NCBI RefSeq assembly: GCF_003268635.1
Contig: NZ_CP029639.1
Location: 3,607,501 to 3,671,500 of the forward strand
Length of the DNA stretch: 64,000 nucleotides
Direction of reading: 5' to 3'
Source of the DNA: Paenibacillus sp. DCT19
GTDB lineage: Bacteria > Bacillota > Bacilli > Paenibacillales > Paenibacillaceae
Of this stretch, positions 13,073-19,668 are shown piece after piece (position 1 is the stretch's first letter; each line of letters begins with the position of its first letter). A model generated the notes under the pieces. It saw only the letters and a program-made list of their open reading frames with translations, had not been told where the DNA came from and searched no databases. The translations under genes were made by a program, and so were the position numbers.

Positions 13073-13405
13073 TTTGTTTAATATAAGTTGAATTAACATC
13101 TAAATCCGATAACAAATACAACACTGATTATGTTCACCGAATTAATTATCAATATGTCAGTGCAGTGACTCCAGTCATCCTACTTGAGGTACATAGTACT
13201 ATCTCTGAAAGATGACATCTTATTGCACAACAGCCGATCATGTTATTTTTGCAACTTTCATGTTTTTTGAACTAACCTGCCTGTTAATTTATTGAATTAG
13301 CGCTACGTTCCTGCCCGTTAGTTGAACAAAAGCAGCAGATCGAGTTGATCCGCTGCTTTCTTTGTAGTATTGAACTATCGTTTCCCGTTAGCTTAACTCG
13401 TTTAG
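13073..13405. other. Intergenic region with hairpin repeat
   Basis: 333 bp between convergent genes. No ORF. It contains two inverted TAACGGG-type motifs around 13268-13325 and the hairpin repeat 13318-13389, which can also serve as a terminator. Confidence 0.5.
13318..13389. repeat. Hairpin repeat, family B, copy 1
   Basis: Layout TTAGTTGAAC-AAA, stem AAAGCAGCAGATC...GATCCGCTGCTTT (13329-13359), then GTATTGAACTATCGTTTCC (13367-13385). The same layout, with a different stem and an identical 19-mer, is at 27161-27235. The stem with TTTCTTTG behind it resembles a terminator. Confidence 0.6.
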
Positions 13406-13834
13406 TTAGAATTTCCCTTCATCAATGTATGATACGTGAACGTTGTTTCTTACTATCTCGCTAAGTCCATTCTGATGATAGTAAGGCATCAAACTATCGG
13501 CCTGTTCAACATCGATCCACGATATTTTCATTATTTCATCTGGCCTATTAATTTTTTCCTTTCCGCCTATTATCGAGGATCTAAACGTAACATAAACAAT
13601 GTGCTCTGATTCCTTTTCAACTTGATATTCATTTAATGCAACTACACCTATTAATCTTATGTCTAGTCCAGTCTCTTCTTTAGCCTCCCTAATGGCCGCT
13701 TCTTCAAACGTTTCATTTTTTTCCACTGCTCCTCCAGGAAGTGTCCATCGGCCTCCATCTCTATTTTGAACCATTAAGATTTTAGTGTTTGTTTGATCAG
13801 TGATTAAGGCATATGCTACATCGATTCTTTTCAA
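13406..13834 (-). CDS. Nudix hydrolase under TPP riboswitch control
   Basis: 142 residues; TTG start with AAAGGAGAT 7-9 nt before. The Nudix box is complete: G(5x)E(7x)REAKEETGL, read from GGAVEKNETFEEAA to EETGLDI. Predicted to hydrolyse a nucleoside diphosphate-type or related pyrophosphate. Directly behind a thiamine pyrophosphate aptamer and intrinsic terminator on the same strand, so expression should fall when TPP is plentiful. This points to a thiamine-related substrate, such as a pyrimidine pyrophosphate intermediate (E. coli NudJ acts on HMP-PP). Family is firm; substrate is inference. Confidence 0.9.
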   Translation of the reverse strand: MKRIDVAYALITDQTNTKILMVQNRDGGRWTLPGGAVEKNETFEEAAIREAKEETGLDIRLIGVVALNEYQVEKESEHIVYVTFRSSIIGGKEKINRPDEIMKISWIDVEQADSLMPYYHQNGLSEIVRNNVHVSYIDEGKF

Positions 13835-13864
13835 AATACCGATCTCCTTTCAAATAAATAAAAA

Positions 13865-13892
13865 CGCTGTACCTGCAGGAGCAAGTACAGCG
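13865..13892 (-). terminator. Expression-platform terminator of the TPP riboswitch
   Basis: Minus-strand stem CGCTGTAC...GTACAGCG with TTTTTATTTATTTG behind it, between aptamer and Nudix start. Typical transcription-terminating expression platform. Confidence 0.85.
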
Positions 13893-13918
13893 CACGTTAA
13901 CATGACAAATAAGCGCAA

Positions 13919-14013
13919 AATGTGCTTCCCTACGATGGCATTACCCAACAGGTATTTTCGGTCTACGACGGTTTAGTCGTACTCTCAGCCTGATCCCACA
14001 AGCTCCCGCATAT
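13919..14013 (-). promoter_or_regulatory. TPP riboswitch (THI element)
   Basis: Minus strand reads GGGAGC, then CAGGCTGAGAG, a variable P3 hairpin (TACGAC/GTCGTA), GACCG, ATACCTG, and GGGTAATGCCATCGTAGGGAAG. These match the conserved THI box blocks CTGAGA, ACCTG, and the AATGCCA/CGTAGGGAA block. P1 can form from ATATGC and GCACAT with one mismatch. A terminator follows and a Nudix gene is the only downstream gene. Confidence 0.93.
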
Positions 14014-14136
14014 ATTTTATTTTACATTAAATGAGTTTACTACAACTCGATGAAGATAATCAACGAATGCTACGCTAACCTACCGATTAGTTACACGACT
14101 TTTAGCAGATCGACCAAGTGCCGCTATATTTTCGAT

Positions 14137-14970
14137 TCAATTTTCAAAATCTGTTGAAAGAGCTACCTCCTTCTGCTCCTCTAGCGCAGCCAAACGTGAA
14201 GCCAAACTTTTAGAAACCAATTCATAGGCATCACTCCCCAGTGTTAGACGAAGAGTAGTTTCCTCGGAATCAGCTGCATTAATGATCGCCTGTGCCATTT
14301 TTACCGGATCACCAGGGAATTGGTTATCGCCCGCCTCTTGTGACATTTGGCGAATATAGCCTACAGGCGTATTTTCATATTCACTCATAGGCACACCTGC
14401 CATCATACTGCTGCCACCAAAGTTAGTTCGTGCACTGCCCGGTTCAACAAGCGTTGCTTGTATATTAAACGAAGCTACTTCCTGAACGAGAGATTCGATA
14501 AATCCTTCCATAGCCCACTTGGTTGCATGATAGATACTTAGAGCCGGGAACGCAACTTGACCACCCATACTGGAAAGTTGGAAGATTCGGCCTCCCCCTT
14601 GAGCACGAAGGTGTGGTAATGCTGCACGAATCACCTGGATAGACCCGATAACATTGGTATTGAACTGATGAATAATTTGTTCATCACTTACTTCCTCGGC
14701 TGCTCCAAACAGCCCATATCCTGCATTGTTGACCACAACATCAATTTGTCCTAGTTCCTCAAAAGCTTGATTAACCACGTTTTTAATGGCCGGAGTGTCG
14801 GTTACATCCAACGTAGCCACCCATAATTGATCTCCATAGCGATCTTTTAAGTCATGTAGCGCATTTTCTTTGCGAACCGTAGCTGCCACACGATCACCAC
14901 GTTCCAACAACAACTCTGTAAGACTACGTCCAAAACCACTCGATGTTCCTGTAATAAACCATGTTTTCAT
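14137..14970 (-). CDS. Short-chain dehydrogenase/reductase
   Basis: 277 residues. Classical SDR: cofactor motif TGTSSGFG near the N terminus, NNAGYG, active-site Ser and YHATK (Tyr-x-x-x-Lys). Close to SDRs acting on small carbonyls or alcohols. RBS GGAGG before ATG 14970. Last gene of a four-gene minus-strand operon (SDR, small protein, TetR, SDR). Substrate unknown. Confidence 0.88.
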   Translation of the reverse strand: MKTWFITGTSSGFGRSLTELLLERGDRVAATVRKENALHDLKDRYGDQLWVATLDVTDTPAIKNVVNQAFEELGQIDVVVNNAGYGLFGAAEEVSDEQIIHQFNTNVIGSIQVIRAALPHLRAQGGGRIFQLSSMGGQVAFPALSIYHATKWAMEGFIESLVQEVASFNIQATLVEPGSARTNFGGSSMMAGVPMSEYENTPVGYIRQMSQEAGDNQFPGDPVKMAQAIINAADSEETTLRLTLGSDAYELVSKSLASRLAALEEQKEVALSTDFEN

Positions 14971-15010
14971 ATAATAACGCCTCCATTTTAGTTTTTTATA
15001 CTCTGCTTGC

Positions 15011-15691
15011 TCATTGTGTGTCTTTATTCATTTTAGAGATGTAATTCATATGGTATCCGTCCAGATAACAACTCATCGTTTTCAGAACATCCTCGTTGAA
15101 GTTGCGTTGAAGTCCATCCAGACCGTTCTGCTTGATTATCTCCATGACCTCTTCGGGTAATGTGGCTGATAGCTTGCAACCTGTGATGATGGATGCTTCG
15201 GCTTGAAGAATTTCCATGACATCATCGGGTGTTACTGCATTTTCTGCACAAATCATAGTCACAAGTTCGGACATTAACGTGTACAGATTCAGTTTATGAT
15301 TCAGCATGGTTTCAGCATCTACATTTTTTTCAAAAACAGCAGTTCTCATCGATTCCAATTTGATGTATAGACCATTATCCTCAATCAGTTCTTTGAGTTC
15401 AGTCATCAACAGGTGTTTAAAATCAGCGAAGCTGTGAATGGACACTTCTTTCACCAATTCAGTTAATGACGCAAGTCGCTTCTCATACTCTCTGCATAAC
15501 AGACTGAAGAATAACGCTTCCTTTGTTTTGAAATAAACAAATAAAATTCCGTTGGACATCCCCATTCTTTTAGCGATATCTGACATTTTTATTTTTTCGT
15601 ACTCGGAGGTCAAAATAAGTTCAGCAGCCTGATCCATAATAGCTTTAGCTTTTAATGCTTTGGCTTCTGGTGTCATTGCTCGTTTAGCCAT
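15011..15691 (-). CDS. TetR/AcrR-family regulator
   Basis: 226 residues. N-terminal HTH (IKMSDIAKRMGMSNGILFVYFKTKEALFF) and a ligand-binding C-terminal part. ATG 15691 is preferred: GGAG lies 12 nt upstream, whereas the in-frame GTG 15703 is inside the RBS. Sits between two SDR genes, so it probably represses this operon. A palindrome in the promoter at 17055-17069 is a candidate operator. Confidence 0.87.
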   Translation of the reverse strand: MAKRAMTPEAKALKAKAIMDQAAELILTSEYEKIKMSDIAKRMGMSNGILFVYFKTKEALFFSLLCREYEKRLASLTELVKEVSIHSFADFKHLLMTELKELIEDNGLYIKLESMRTAVFEKNVDAETMLNHKLNLYTLMSELVTMICAENAVTPDDVMEILQAEASIITGCKLSATLPEEVMEIIKQNGLDGLQRNFNEDVLKTMSCYLDGYHMNYISKMNKDTQ

Positions 15692-15769
15692 AATACCAAT
15701 CACTCCATTCGATTCTTTTTAGATTGCTCATCGATCTGGAGTTACAATCCAAGCAGAATGGTCTGTCGT

Positions 15770-16174
15770 TTACTCCTTGAAAAATGCTTTTACCGATTCA
15801 TCATAATCATTACAAAATGCTCGTGACATTTTCTCCGCTCCATGGCTTCTGGTCAGCCGGTTAATTTGCATCGTAGCAATTGCATCATTGGTTAATGTTG
15901 CGACTTTTTTGGGCATAATATAATCAAATTCCGCTGTGACTTCCATCCATACCTGATTGGCTTCCTGAGTCCAGGCTCCTTTTGCTTCACGATTGTTAAT
16001 GACGATTGCCGTTGTGTTTTTATCTCGATGAGCGTCTTTTAACAATTCTCCAATCGCATGTATTTCATCCATATTCAGCATGAAGTTTGTGTGTTTGATA
16101 AAGAAAATCCCGTCTTCTTTCCAATACGTTGTTGTTTTTGGTAATTTCGAATCAAATGTAGACATGTTAGACAC
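15770..16174 (-). CDS. Small protein, STAS-like fold suspected, unknown function
   Basis: 134 residues; GAGGAG RBS. The pattern (TYWKEDGIFFIKHTNFMLNM, then DKNTTAIVINNREAKGAWTQ, then IMPKKVATLTNDAIATMQ) resembles small SpoIIAA/STAS-like proteins, but I am not sure of the family. It is 17 nt after the first SDR and in the same operon as a TetR regulator and a second SDR. Confidence 0.6.
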   Translation of the reverse strand: MSNMSTFDSKLPKTTTYWKEDGIFFIKHTNFMLNMDEIHAIGELLKDAHRDKNTTAIVINNREAKGAWTQEANQVWMEVTAEFDYIMPKKVATLTNDAIATMQINRLTRSHGAEKMSRAFCNDYDESVKAFFKE

Positions 16175-16190
16175 ACTCCTCTATTTTAAA

Positions 16191-17009
16191 TTATCCAAAC
16201 ATTTTAATAATTCTGTCGTAAGCACGATCTCCAAATACATTTTTCATAAATACCATCGGTTTTGCCATAAATCCTACCAGATAACGTGTTTTCGGTCTTC
16301 TTACCGTCACGGCTTTACCAATGGTACGTGCGATAAGTTCCGGTTTTGAAAGCTGATTGCCTGTATAGTTTTTGATCATACCCTCTGCTGACTTGTTTGC
16401 GGCTTCAGCATATGGGCCATTCGCTGATACTTTTTTCAGATGCTCGGCAGCAATGATACCCCAATCTGTTTTGATACCGCCCGGTTCTACCACAATCACG
16501 TCAATGCCGAAGGGTTCAAGTTCCAGTCGCAGGCAATCCGAAAGACCTTCCACTGCAAACTTGGTCGCATGGTACCAGGCACCGAAGTTAGTCCATATCT
16601 TCCCGCCCATTGAAGATACATTCACAATCTTACCGAACTTGTTTTTTCGCATGCTTGGTACGACCAGCTGAATCAGTCTCGCAAGTCCGAACACATTAAC
16701 TTCCATCTGCCGCCGCGCTTCTTCCATGGGAACATCCTCAAGCGCACCGTAAGACCCGTATCCGGCATTGTTCACCAGTACATCAATTCGTCCTTCTTTG
16801 CTTAAAATCTCATTGACCGCCGCAATCATGGACTCTTCATCCGTTACATCCATGGAAATAGGACGAATACCTTTGTTCGCAAGATCCTTCATTTTGTCAA
16901 TCCGGCGAGCTGCAGCATATACCGTAAAACCTTTGTCTTTCAGTTCAAGCGCAGCTTCTTTACCGATTCCTGACGATGCACCTGTAATTAAAGCAACTTG
17001 TTTACTCAT
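16191..17009 (-). CDS. Short-chain dehydrogenase/reductase
   Basis: 272 residues with TGASSGIGKE, NNAGYGSYG, SSMGGKI and YHATK (catalytic Tyr/Lys). ATG 17009 has GGAGG 9 nt upstream; the longer frame to 17048 has no RBS. First gene of the SDR-TetR operon. Similar in motifs to the SDR at 14137-14970, so the two may act on related substrates. Confidence 0.88.
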   Translation of the reverse strand: MSKQVALITGASSGIGKEAALELKDKGFTVYAAARRIDKMKDLANKGIRPISMDVTDEESMIAAVNEILSKEGRIDVLVNNAGYGSYGALEDVPMEEARRQMEVNVFGLARLIQLVVPSMRKNKFGKIVNVSSMGGKIWTNFGAWYHATKFAVEGLSDCLRLELEPFGIDVIVVEPGGIKTDWGIIAAEHLKKVSANGPYAEAANKSAEGMIKNYTGNQLSKPELIARTIGKAVTVRRPKTRYLVGFMAKPMVFMKNVFGDRAYDRIIKMFG

Positions 17010-17039
17010 GTTGTATAACCTCCACATATTTATTTGATT

Positions 17040-17069
17040 TTGAGTCAATTATATTTGACTTCGAATCAA
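17040..17069. promoter_or_regulatory. Candidate TetR operator in the SDR operon promoter
   Basis: TTGAGTCAA (17040-17048) and the imperfect palindrome TTGACTTCGAATCAA (17055-17069) lie just upstream of the first SDR start. Spacing and symmetry fit an operator for the operon's TetR protein; not proven. Confidence 0.45.
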
Positions 17070-17189
17070 TTGTCAATCATGTTTGTTTTATTTTTCTCGC
17101 GGTTCCGATATTGCTATTCATTTGAATTTTTTTATTCGGATATCGTAAAGGGATCGTCCGATTACAGACGATCCCTGGATCAATATTGC

Positions 17190-17480
17190 TTATTGATTAG
17201 CTGAAGACACTTTCTTTAGAAGCGTAGCTTGTTGTTTATAAAAAGATAAATTGTCTGGATGGGGGACATACGCCTCCTCCGATTTCTCAATCTCCTCTGT
17301 ACTTAAATGGATGTCCAACGATTCAATGGCATCCATTAAATGATGTTCCTTTGTAGCCCCAACAATTGGACAGTAACGGTATCCTTCTGCAATACCCATG
17401 CTAAAAATTCAGCTTCTAAGAAGAAGCTCTCTTGAATCCTCTGATTGAAATCCATTTCTTGCTCTACAAGAACTTGTACC
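17190..17480 (-). pseudogene. Aldo/keto reductase, 3' remnant
   Basis: The last part of an aldo/keto reductase. One frame reads FLEAEFLAWVLQKDTVT and, after a shift near 17365, CPIVGATKEHHLMDAIESLD and STEEIEKSEEAYVPHP. These match the family C terminus (ALAWVLQK...PIVGATK...YVPHP). The TIM barrel N-terminal two thirds, with Asp-Tyr-Lys-His catalytic residues, are missing. The remnant ends at a family A hairpin repeat (17467-17542), whose left end overlaps its 5' side. Non-functional. Confidence 0.75.
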
Positions 17481-17542
17481 GATAAAATAAAAAAGCCGCT
17501 AAAATAGCGACTTCAATGGGAATATGTTCTTGTACCTCGACA
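17467..17542. repeat. Hairpin repeat, family A, copy 1
   Basis: CAAGAACTTG arm, AT-rich spacer, central stem AAGCCGCT/AGCGACTT, CAATGGGAATAT, then ATGTTCTTGTACCTCGACA. Aligns over its full 76 bp with 27271-27347 with few differences. A second, more diverged unit follows at 17546-17615 (ATGTTCTTATCCCTC ... AAAAAGCCGCCC/GGGCGACC ... GACAAGAA). No coding capacity. Confidence 0.7.
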
Positions 17543-17633
17543 AACATGTTCTTATCCCTCATCTGAGCATCGAAAAAGCCGCCCACGGGCGACCTTTTGA
17601 CAAGAATACGATTTTCAATTTGAAGGATGATCA

Positions 17634-17771
17634 TCAGGACGTTGGATCATATAGGTCTGCATCATGTTCTTCGATCCAATCAATTTGCCTGTATCCATAG
17701 CCAGCCATCGTTTGCTGCACATCCAGCACCTCTAATTCCGGTGCCTGCCAAGGCGTTTGTTTCGTTTCCAT
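17634..17771 (-). CDS. Paeninodin-like lasso peptide precursor, unaccompanied
   Basis: 45-residue peptide from ATG 17771 to TGA 17634; RBS GGAGGGG 7 nt upstream. Leader begins METKQTPWQAPELEVLDV and ends QQTM, with the Thr at position -2 that lasso proteases need. The predicted 23-residue core starts AGYGYRQID: Ala1 with Gly2, Gly4 and Asp9 as ring acceptor, as in paeninodin (also 23 residues), and it ends YDPTS with a C-terminal Ser, the residue phosphorylated in paeninodin. No cyclase, RRE, protease, kinase or ABC gene is within the window. Start, RBS and motif all agree; activity is unknown. Confidence 0.85.
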   Translation of the reverse strand: METKQTPWQAPELEVLDVQQTMAGYGYRQIDWIEEHDADLYDPTS

Positions 17772-18111
17772 CGGTCGTCCCCTCCTTTCTACAAGAACTG
17801 GAACCAAGATGCGAGCACTCTTACATTACTTGCGCGTTACAAACAACTTAAGATACGATATGTATCTTCACGAAAATTATAAGACACAATACGTATCTGA
17901 GTAAACAACTATTTCATCCCTTTCTATGGGTTAAGTATTTCCCTGTAGCGCTACTGACCCAAGTTAAAGCCCACTCGCCTCTATAAAGTGTTTTTCTGGG
18001 ACAAGGCTAGCGTATAGTGACCGAAACGTTCCGCTTGTTTTCCTGCTGAAAAACTGTCGATTGACCTGTTTTATAAATGGAACTATACTTTGTAGCAAAG
18101 AAGGTGAATAG
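17772..18111. other. Intergenic region between lasso precursor and Rrf2 gene
   Basis: 340 bp. It carries a repeat arm (CTACAAGAACTGGAACC near 17789), a minus-strand -10 TATAAT (17876-17881) for the lasso gene, two palindromes (17850-17898) and the plus-strand Rrf2 promoter TTGACC-17-TATACT (18061-18089). Minus-strand frames across 17964-18257 show no family features. Confidence 0.5.
17850..17898. promoter_or_regulatory. Two operator-like palindromes around the lasso gene promoter
   Basis: AAGATAC-GATAT-GTATCTT (17850-17868) and AAGACAC-AATAC-GTATCT (17881-17898) start 31 bp apart, about three helix turns. The minus-strand TATAAT lies between them. A dimeric repressor such as the neighbouring Rrf2 protein could bind; this is inference. 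Confidence 0.5.
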
Positions 18112-18546
18112 ATGAAACAAATAAGCAGTCGCTTTTCGATGGCAGTCCATATTCTGTCGATGATTACGTTGGATCCCATATACAGTACGGGTGATCGAAT
18201 TGCACGTAGCATCAATAGTAACCCTGTTGTAATTAGAAGGATTATGGCACAACTCAAAAAAGCAGGGTATATTGAAACAAAACCAGGAGTTGCGGGAGCC
18301 TCCCTTCTGGTATCTCCTGAAAGATTAACCCTGCTCGATATCTTTCAAGCGGTCGAATCTGTGGAAGGAAATCAGCTTTTCAATTTTCACAAGAATACTG
18401 ACCCCAATTGCTCTGTAGGTATGAACATTGAATCGATACTATTACCAAAACTCTCTAATGCGCAGAAGGTCATGGAGCATGAACTGGCTTCTGTTACCCT
18501 AGCTCAAATTGTGGAGCAAATCCGAACAGAGGCAAATGTAAAATAA
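18112..18546 (+). CDS. Rrf2-family transcriptional regulator
   Basis: 144 residues. Rrf2 winged helix: FSMAVHILSMITLDP, then IARSINSNPVVIRRIMAQLK and KPGVAGASLLVSPERLTLLD. Only one cysteine (DPNCSVG) is present, so the three-Cys Fe-S motif of IscR/NsrR is missing, as in YwnA-like members. RBS AAGGTGA. Preceded by TTGACC-17 bp-TATACT and followed by a strong terminator. Target unknown; the divergent lasso precursor is the nearest candidate. Confidence 0.85.
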   Translation: MKQISSRFSMAVHILSMITLDPIYSTGDRIARSINSNPVVIRRIMAQLKKAGYIETKPGVAGASLLVSPERLTLLDIFQAVESVEGNQLFNFHKNTDPNCSVGMNIESILLPKLSNAQKVMEHELASVTLAQIVEQIRTEANVK

Positions 18547-18580
18547 AGCTACTCCTACGGTGTATGGAGTAGCTTTATTT
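18541..18580. terminator. Bidirectional terminator
   Basis: Perfect 15-bp stem AAATAAAGCTACTCC/GGAGTAGCTTTATTT with 10-nt loop, starting at the Rrf2 stop codon. T-rich on the plus side; can also end the convergent VOC gene transcript. Confidence 0.85.
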
Positions 18581-18604
18581 TACATTTTTTTAATTTTTCA
18601 TCAA

Positions 18605-18967
18605 TCAAACAGTAGCTTGCACGGGCTCTACATATTCAATAAAACTGCCGTCGGGGTGCTGCACAAAAATGCTTGGACCAATGGGACCATACTGATCCCT
18701 TATTATAATGGTGTTTTGTTTTTTTAATTCTTCCTTCAGTTCATTCATGGAATCCACATATACCACGGCACGGAGTGATTTAGCAGGCTCCATGGCATCG
18801 GGACTTCCAGATACAATAACGTAAGGATAGACTGTGGCTAAAGATAAGCCAGCTTCAGGAATGTCCCACGTCCGATCCATAGATCGGTTAGCAAGAGATT
18901 CATAATAAGCGACGGTTGATTCAAGTTGCTCGGTGAAAACGGGGATAAAATGATTTAAGATTTTCAT
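18605..18967 (-). CDS. VOC-superfamily (glyoxalase-like) protein
   Basis: 120 residues. Single VOC module with ILNHFIPVFTEQLESTVAYY, a middle VVYVDSMNELKEEL and the C-terminal IFVQHPDGSFIEYVEPV. These are features of glyoxalase, fosfomycin or bleomycin-resistance-type proteins. ATG 18967 has GGAGG 5 nt upstream. Its promoter holds a perfect palindrome at 18992-19012. Substrate not predictable. Confidence 0.82.
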   Translation of the reverse strand: MKILNHFIPVFTEQLESTVAYYESLANRSMDRTWDIPEAGLSLATVYPYVIVSGSPDAMEPAKSLRAVVYVDSMNELKEELKKQNTIIIRDQYGPIGPSIFVQHPDGSFIEYVEPVQATV

Positions 18968-18991
18968 GTTAGCCTCCAATTCTTTTTTTGA

Positions 18992-19012
18992 TTATAACCA
19001 CTATGGTTATAA
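18992..19012. promoter_or_regulatory. Perfect 21-bp palindrome, likely operator of the VOC gene
   Basis: Arms TTATAACCA and TGGTTATAA around a CTA centre, 25 bp upstream of the VOC start. Typical length and place for a MarR/HxlR/TetR-type operator; the regulator is not identified. Confidence 0.6.
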
Positions 19013-19132
19013 CTATTTCAGTTATACAAAAACATCTTAATTCTGTCAATATTTTTGATAAGTATTTTGATCATTTTGCAGACTTCAATGAGAATATAAT
19101 CTTGGCTGTCAGCATCGATTTGAGTTCTGCGT

Positions 19133-19166
19133 GTTCCTTGTCCTGTTCCTTGTCCAGTTCCTTGAC
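19133..19166. repeat. 12-bp tandem repeat
   Basis: GTTCCTTGTCC occurs at 19133 and 19145 and as GTTCCTTGAC at 19157. In the minus-strand frame it gives Gly-Thr-Gly-Gln repeats, but that frame has no RBS or family match. Confidence 0.6.
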
Positions 19167-19183
19167 TGCCCCACAGCCTGATC

Positions 19184-19318
19184 TCAGGTAGTTTTATAAG
19201 CTTTTGAAACACTTCGCTTTATTTCAACTGTGTTGACCCAATGAAAACTCCCACGACGGGAATCTAGATAAATTTGTCTTAATTGTGGATAGTCTTTTAT
19301 ACTCGCTTCTCTGATTAG
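19184..19318 (-). pseudogene. GNAT acetyltransferase, 5' remnant
   Basis: Minus-strand text IREASIKDYPQLRQIYLDSR and GSFHWVNT matches the N terminus of GNAT N-acetyltransferases, then runs into unrelated sequence and stops at 19184. The acetyl-CoA binding core is absent. Not functional. Confidence 0.6.
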
Positions 19319-19570
19319 CACCAGATCAAGCCCCCTATCTTCTATGCATAGATTTACAATATACCAATTCCTCAATCAACTGAATAAATGTTCTCACTTA
19401 AAAATCATAGAAAGAAGGTGGTGATGAGATTAGTCATTTAGCGATTCTGATTGAATGCTGATGCCTTCCTTTCCTAACTGCACGGATAACTCAGATGACA
19501 GACGAAGCGTTATGCCGTGTTCTTTATCTGATAAGCTACAGATCACGAAAATGACTGGGTTAGTGGATAA

Positions 19571-19630
19571 AAAAAAGAAGCTGCAACCAATGGTTTGGGT
19601 AATGCCAAACCTCTTGATGTAGCTTCTTTT
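19571..19630 (-). terminator. Terminator of the tdh-kbl operon
   Basis: Minus strand: AAGAAGCT(A)CA, inner stem GGTTTGG/CCAAACC, then TGCAGCTTCTT followed by TTTTTTTT. 39 nt after the tdh stop codon. Confidence 0.85.
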
Positions 19631-19668
19631 GTATTTCTACTCGATGTGCAGAGCGAATTCATAATAAC

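Larger units (their letters stand above)
18980..19668. other. Gene-poor stretch with remnants
   Basis: About 690 bp: operator palindrome (18992-19012), 12-bp tandem repeat (19133-19166), GNAT remnant (19184-19318), a minus-strand coding-like tail at about 19425-19560 (VICSLSDKEHGITLRLSSEL..., no start) and the tdh terminator. It looks like decayed genes. Confidence 0.5.

Noticed and set aside
13265..13330. Insertion sequence end
   Set aside because: Inverted TAACGGG motifs are short, with no transposase reading frame or target duplication visible.
17467..17615. Short CRISPR-like repeat cluster
   Set aside because: Only two units, internal hairpins and dispersed copies elsewhere; no regular spacers or cas genes.
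17627..17851. 74-codon plus-strand ORF over the lasso precursor
   Set aside because: Antisense to a gene with a clear RBS and family motif; no RBS of its own.
17964..18257. 97-codon minus-strand ORF between lasso and Rrf2 genes
   Set aside because: Runs antisense through the Rrf2 gene start and shows no family signature.
19018..19212. 64-codon minus-strand ORF with Gly-Thr-Gly-Gln repeats
   Set aside because: The repeats come from a 12-bp DNA tandem repeat; no RBS or conserved sequence.
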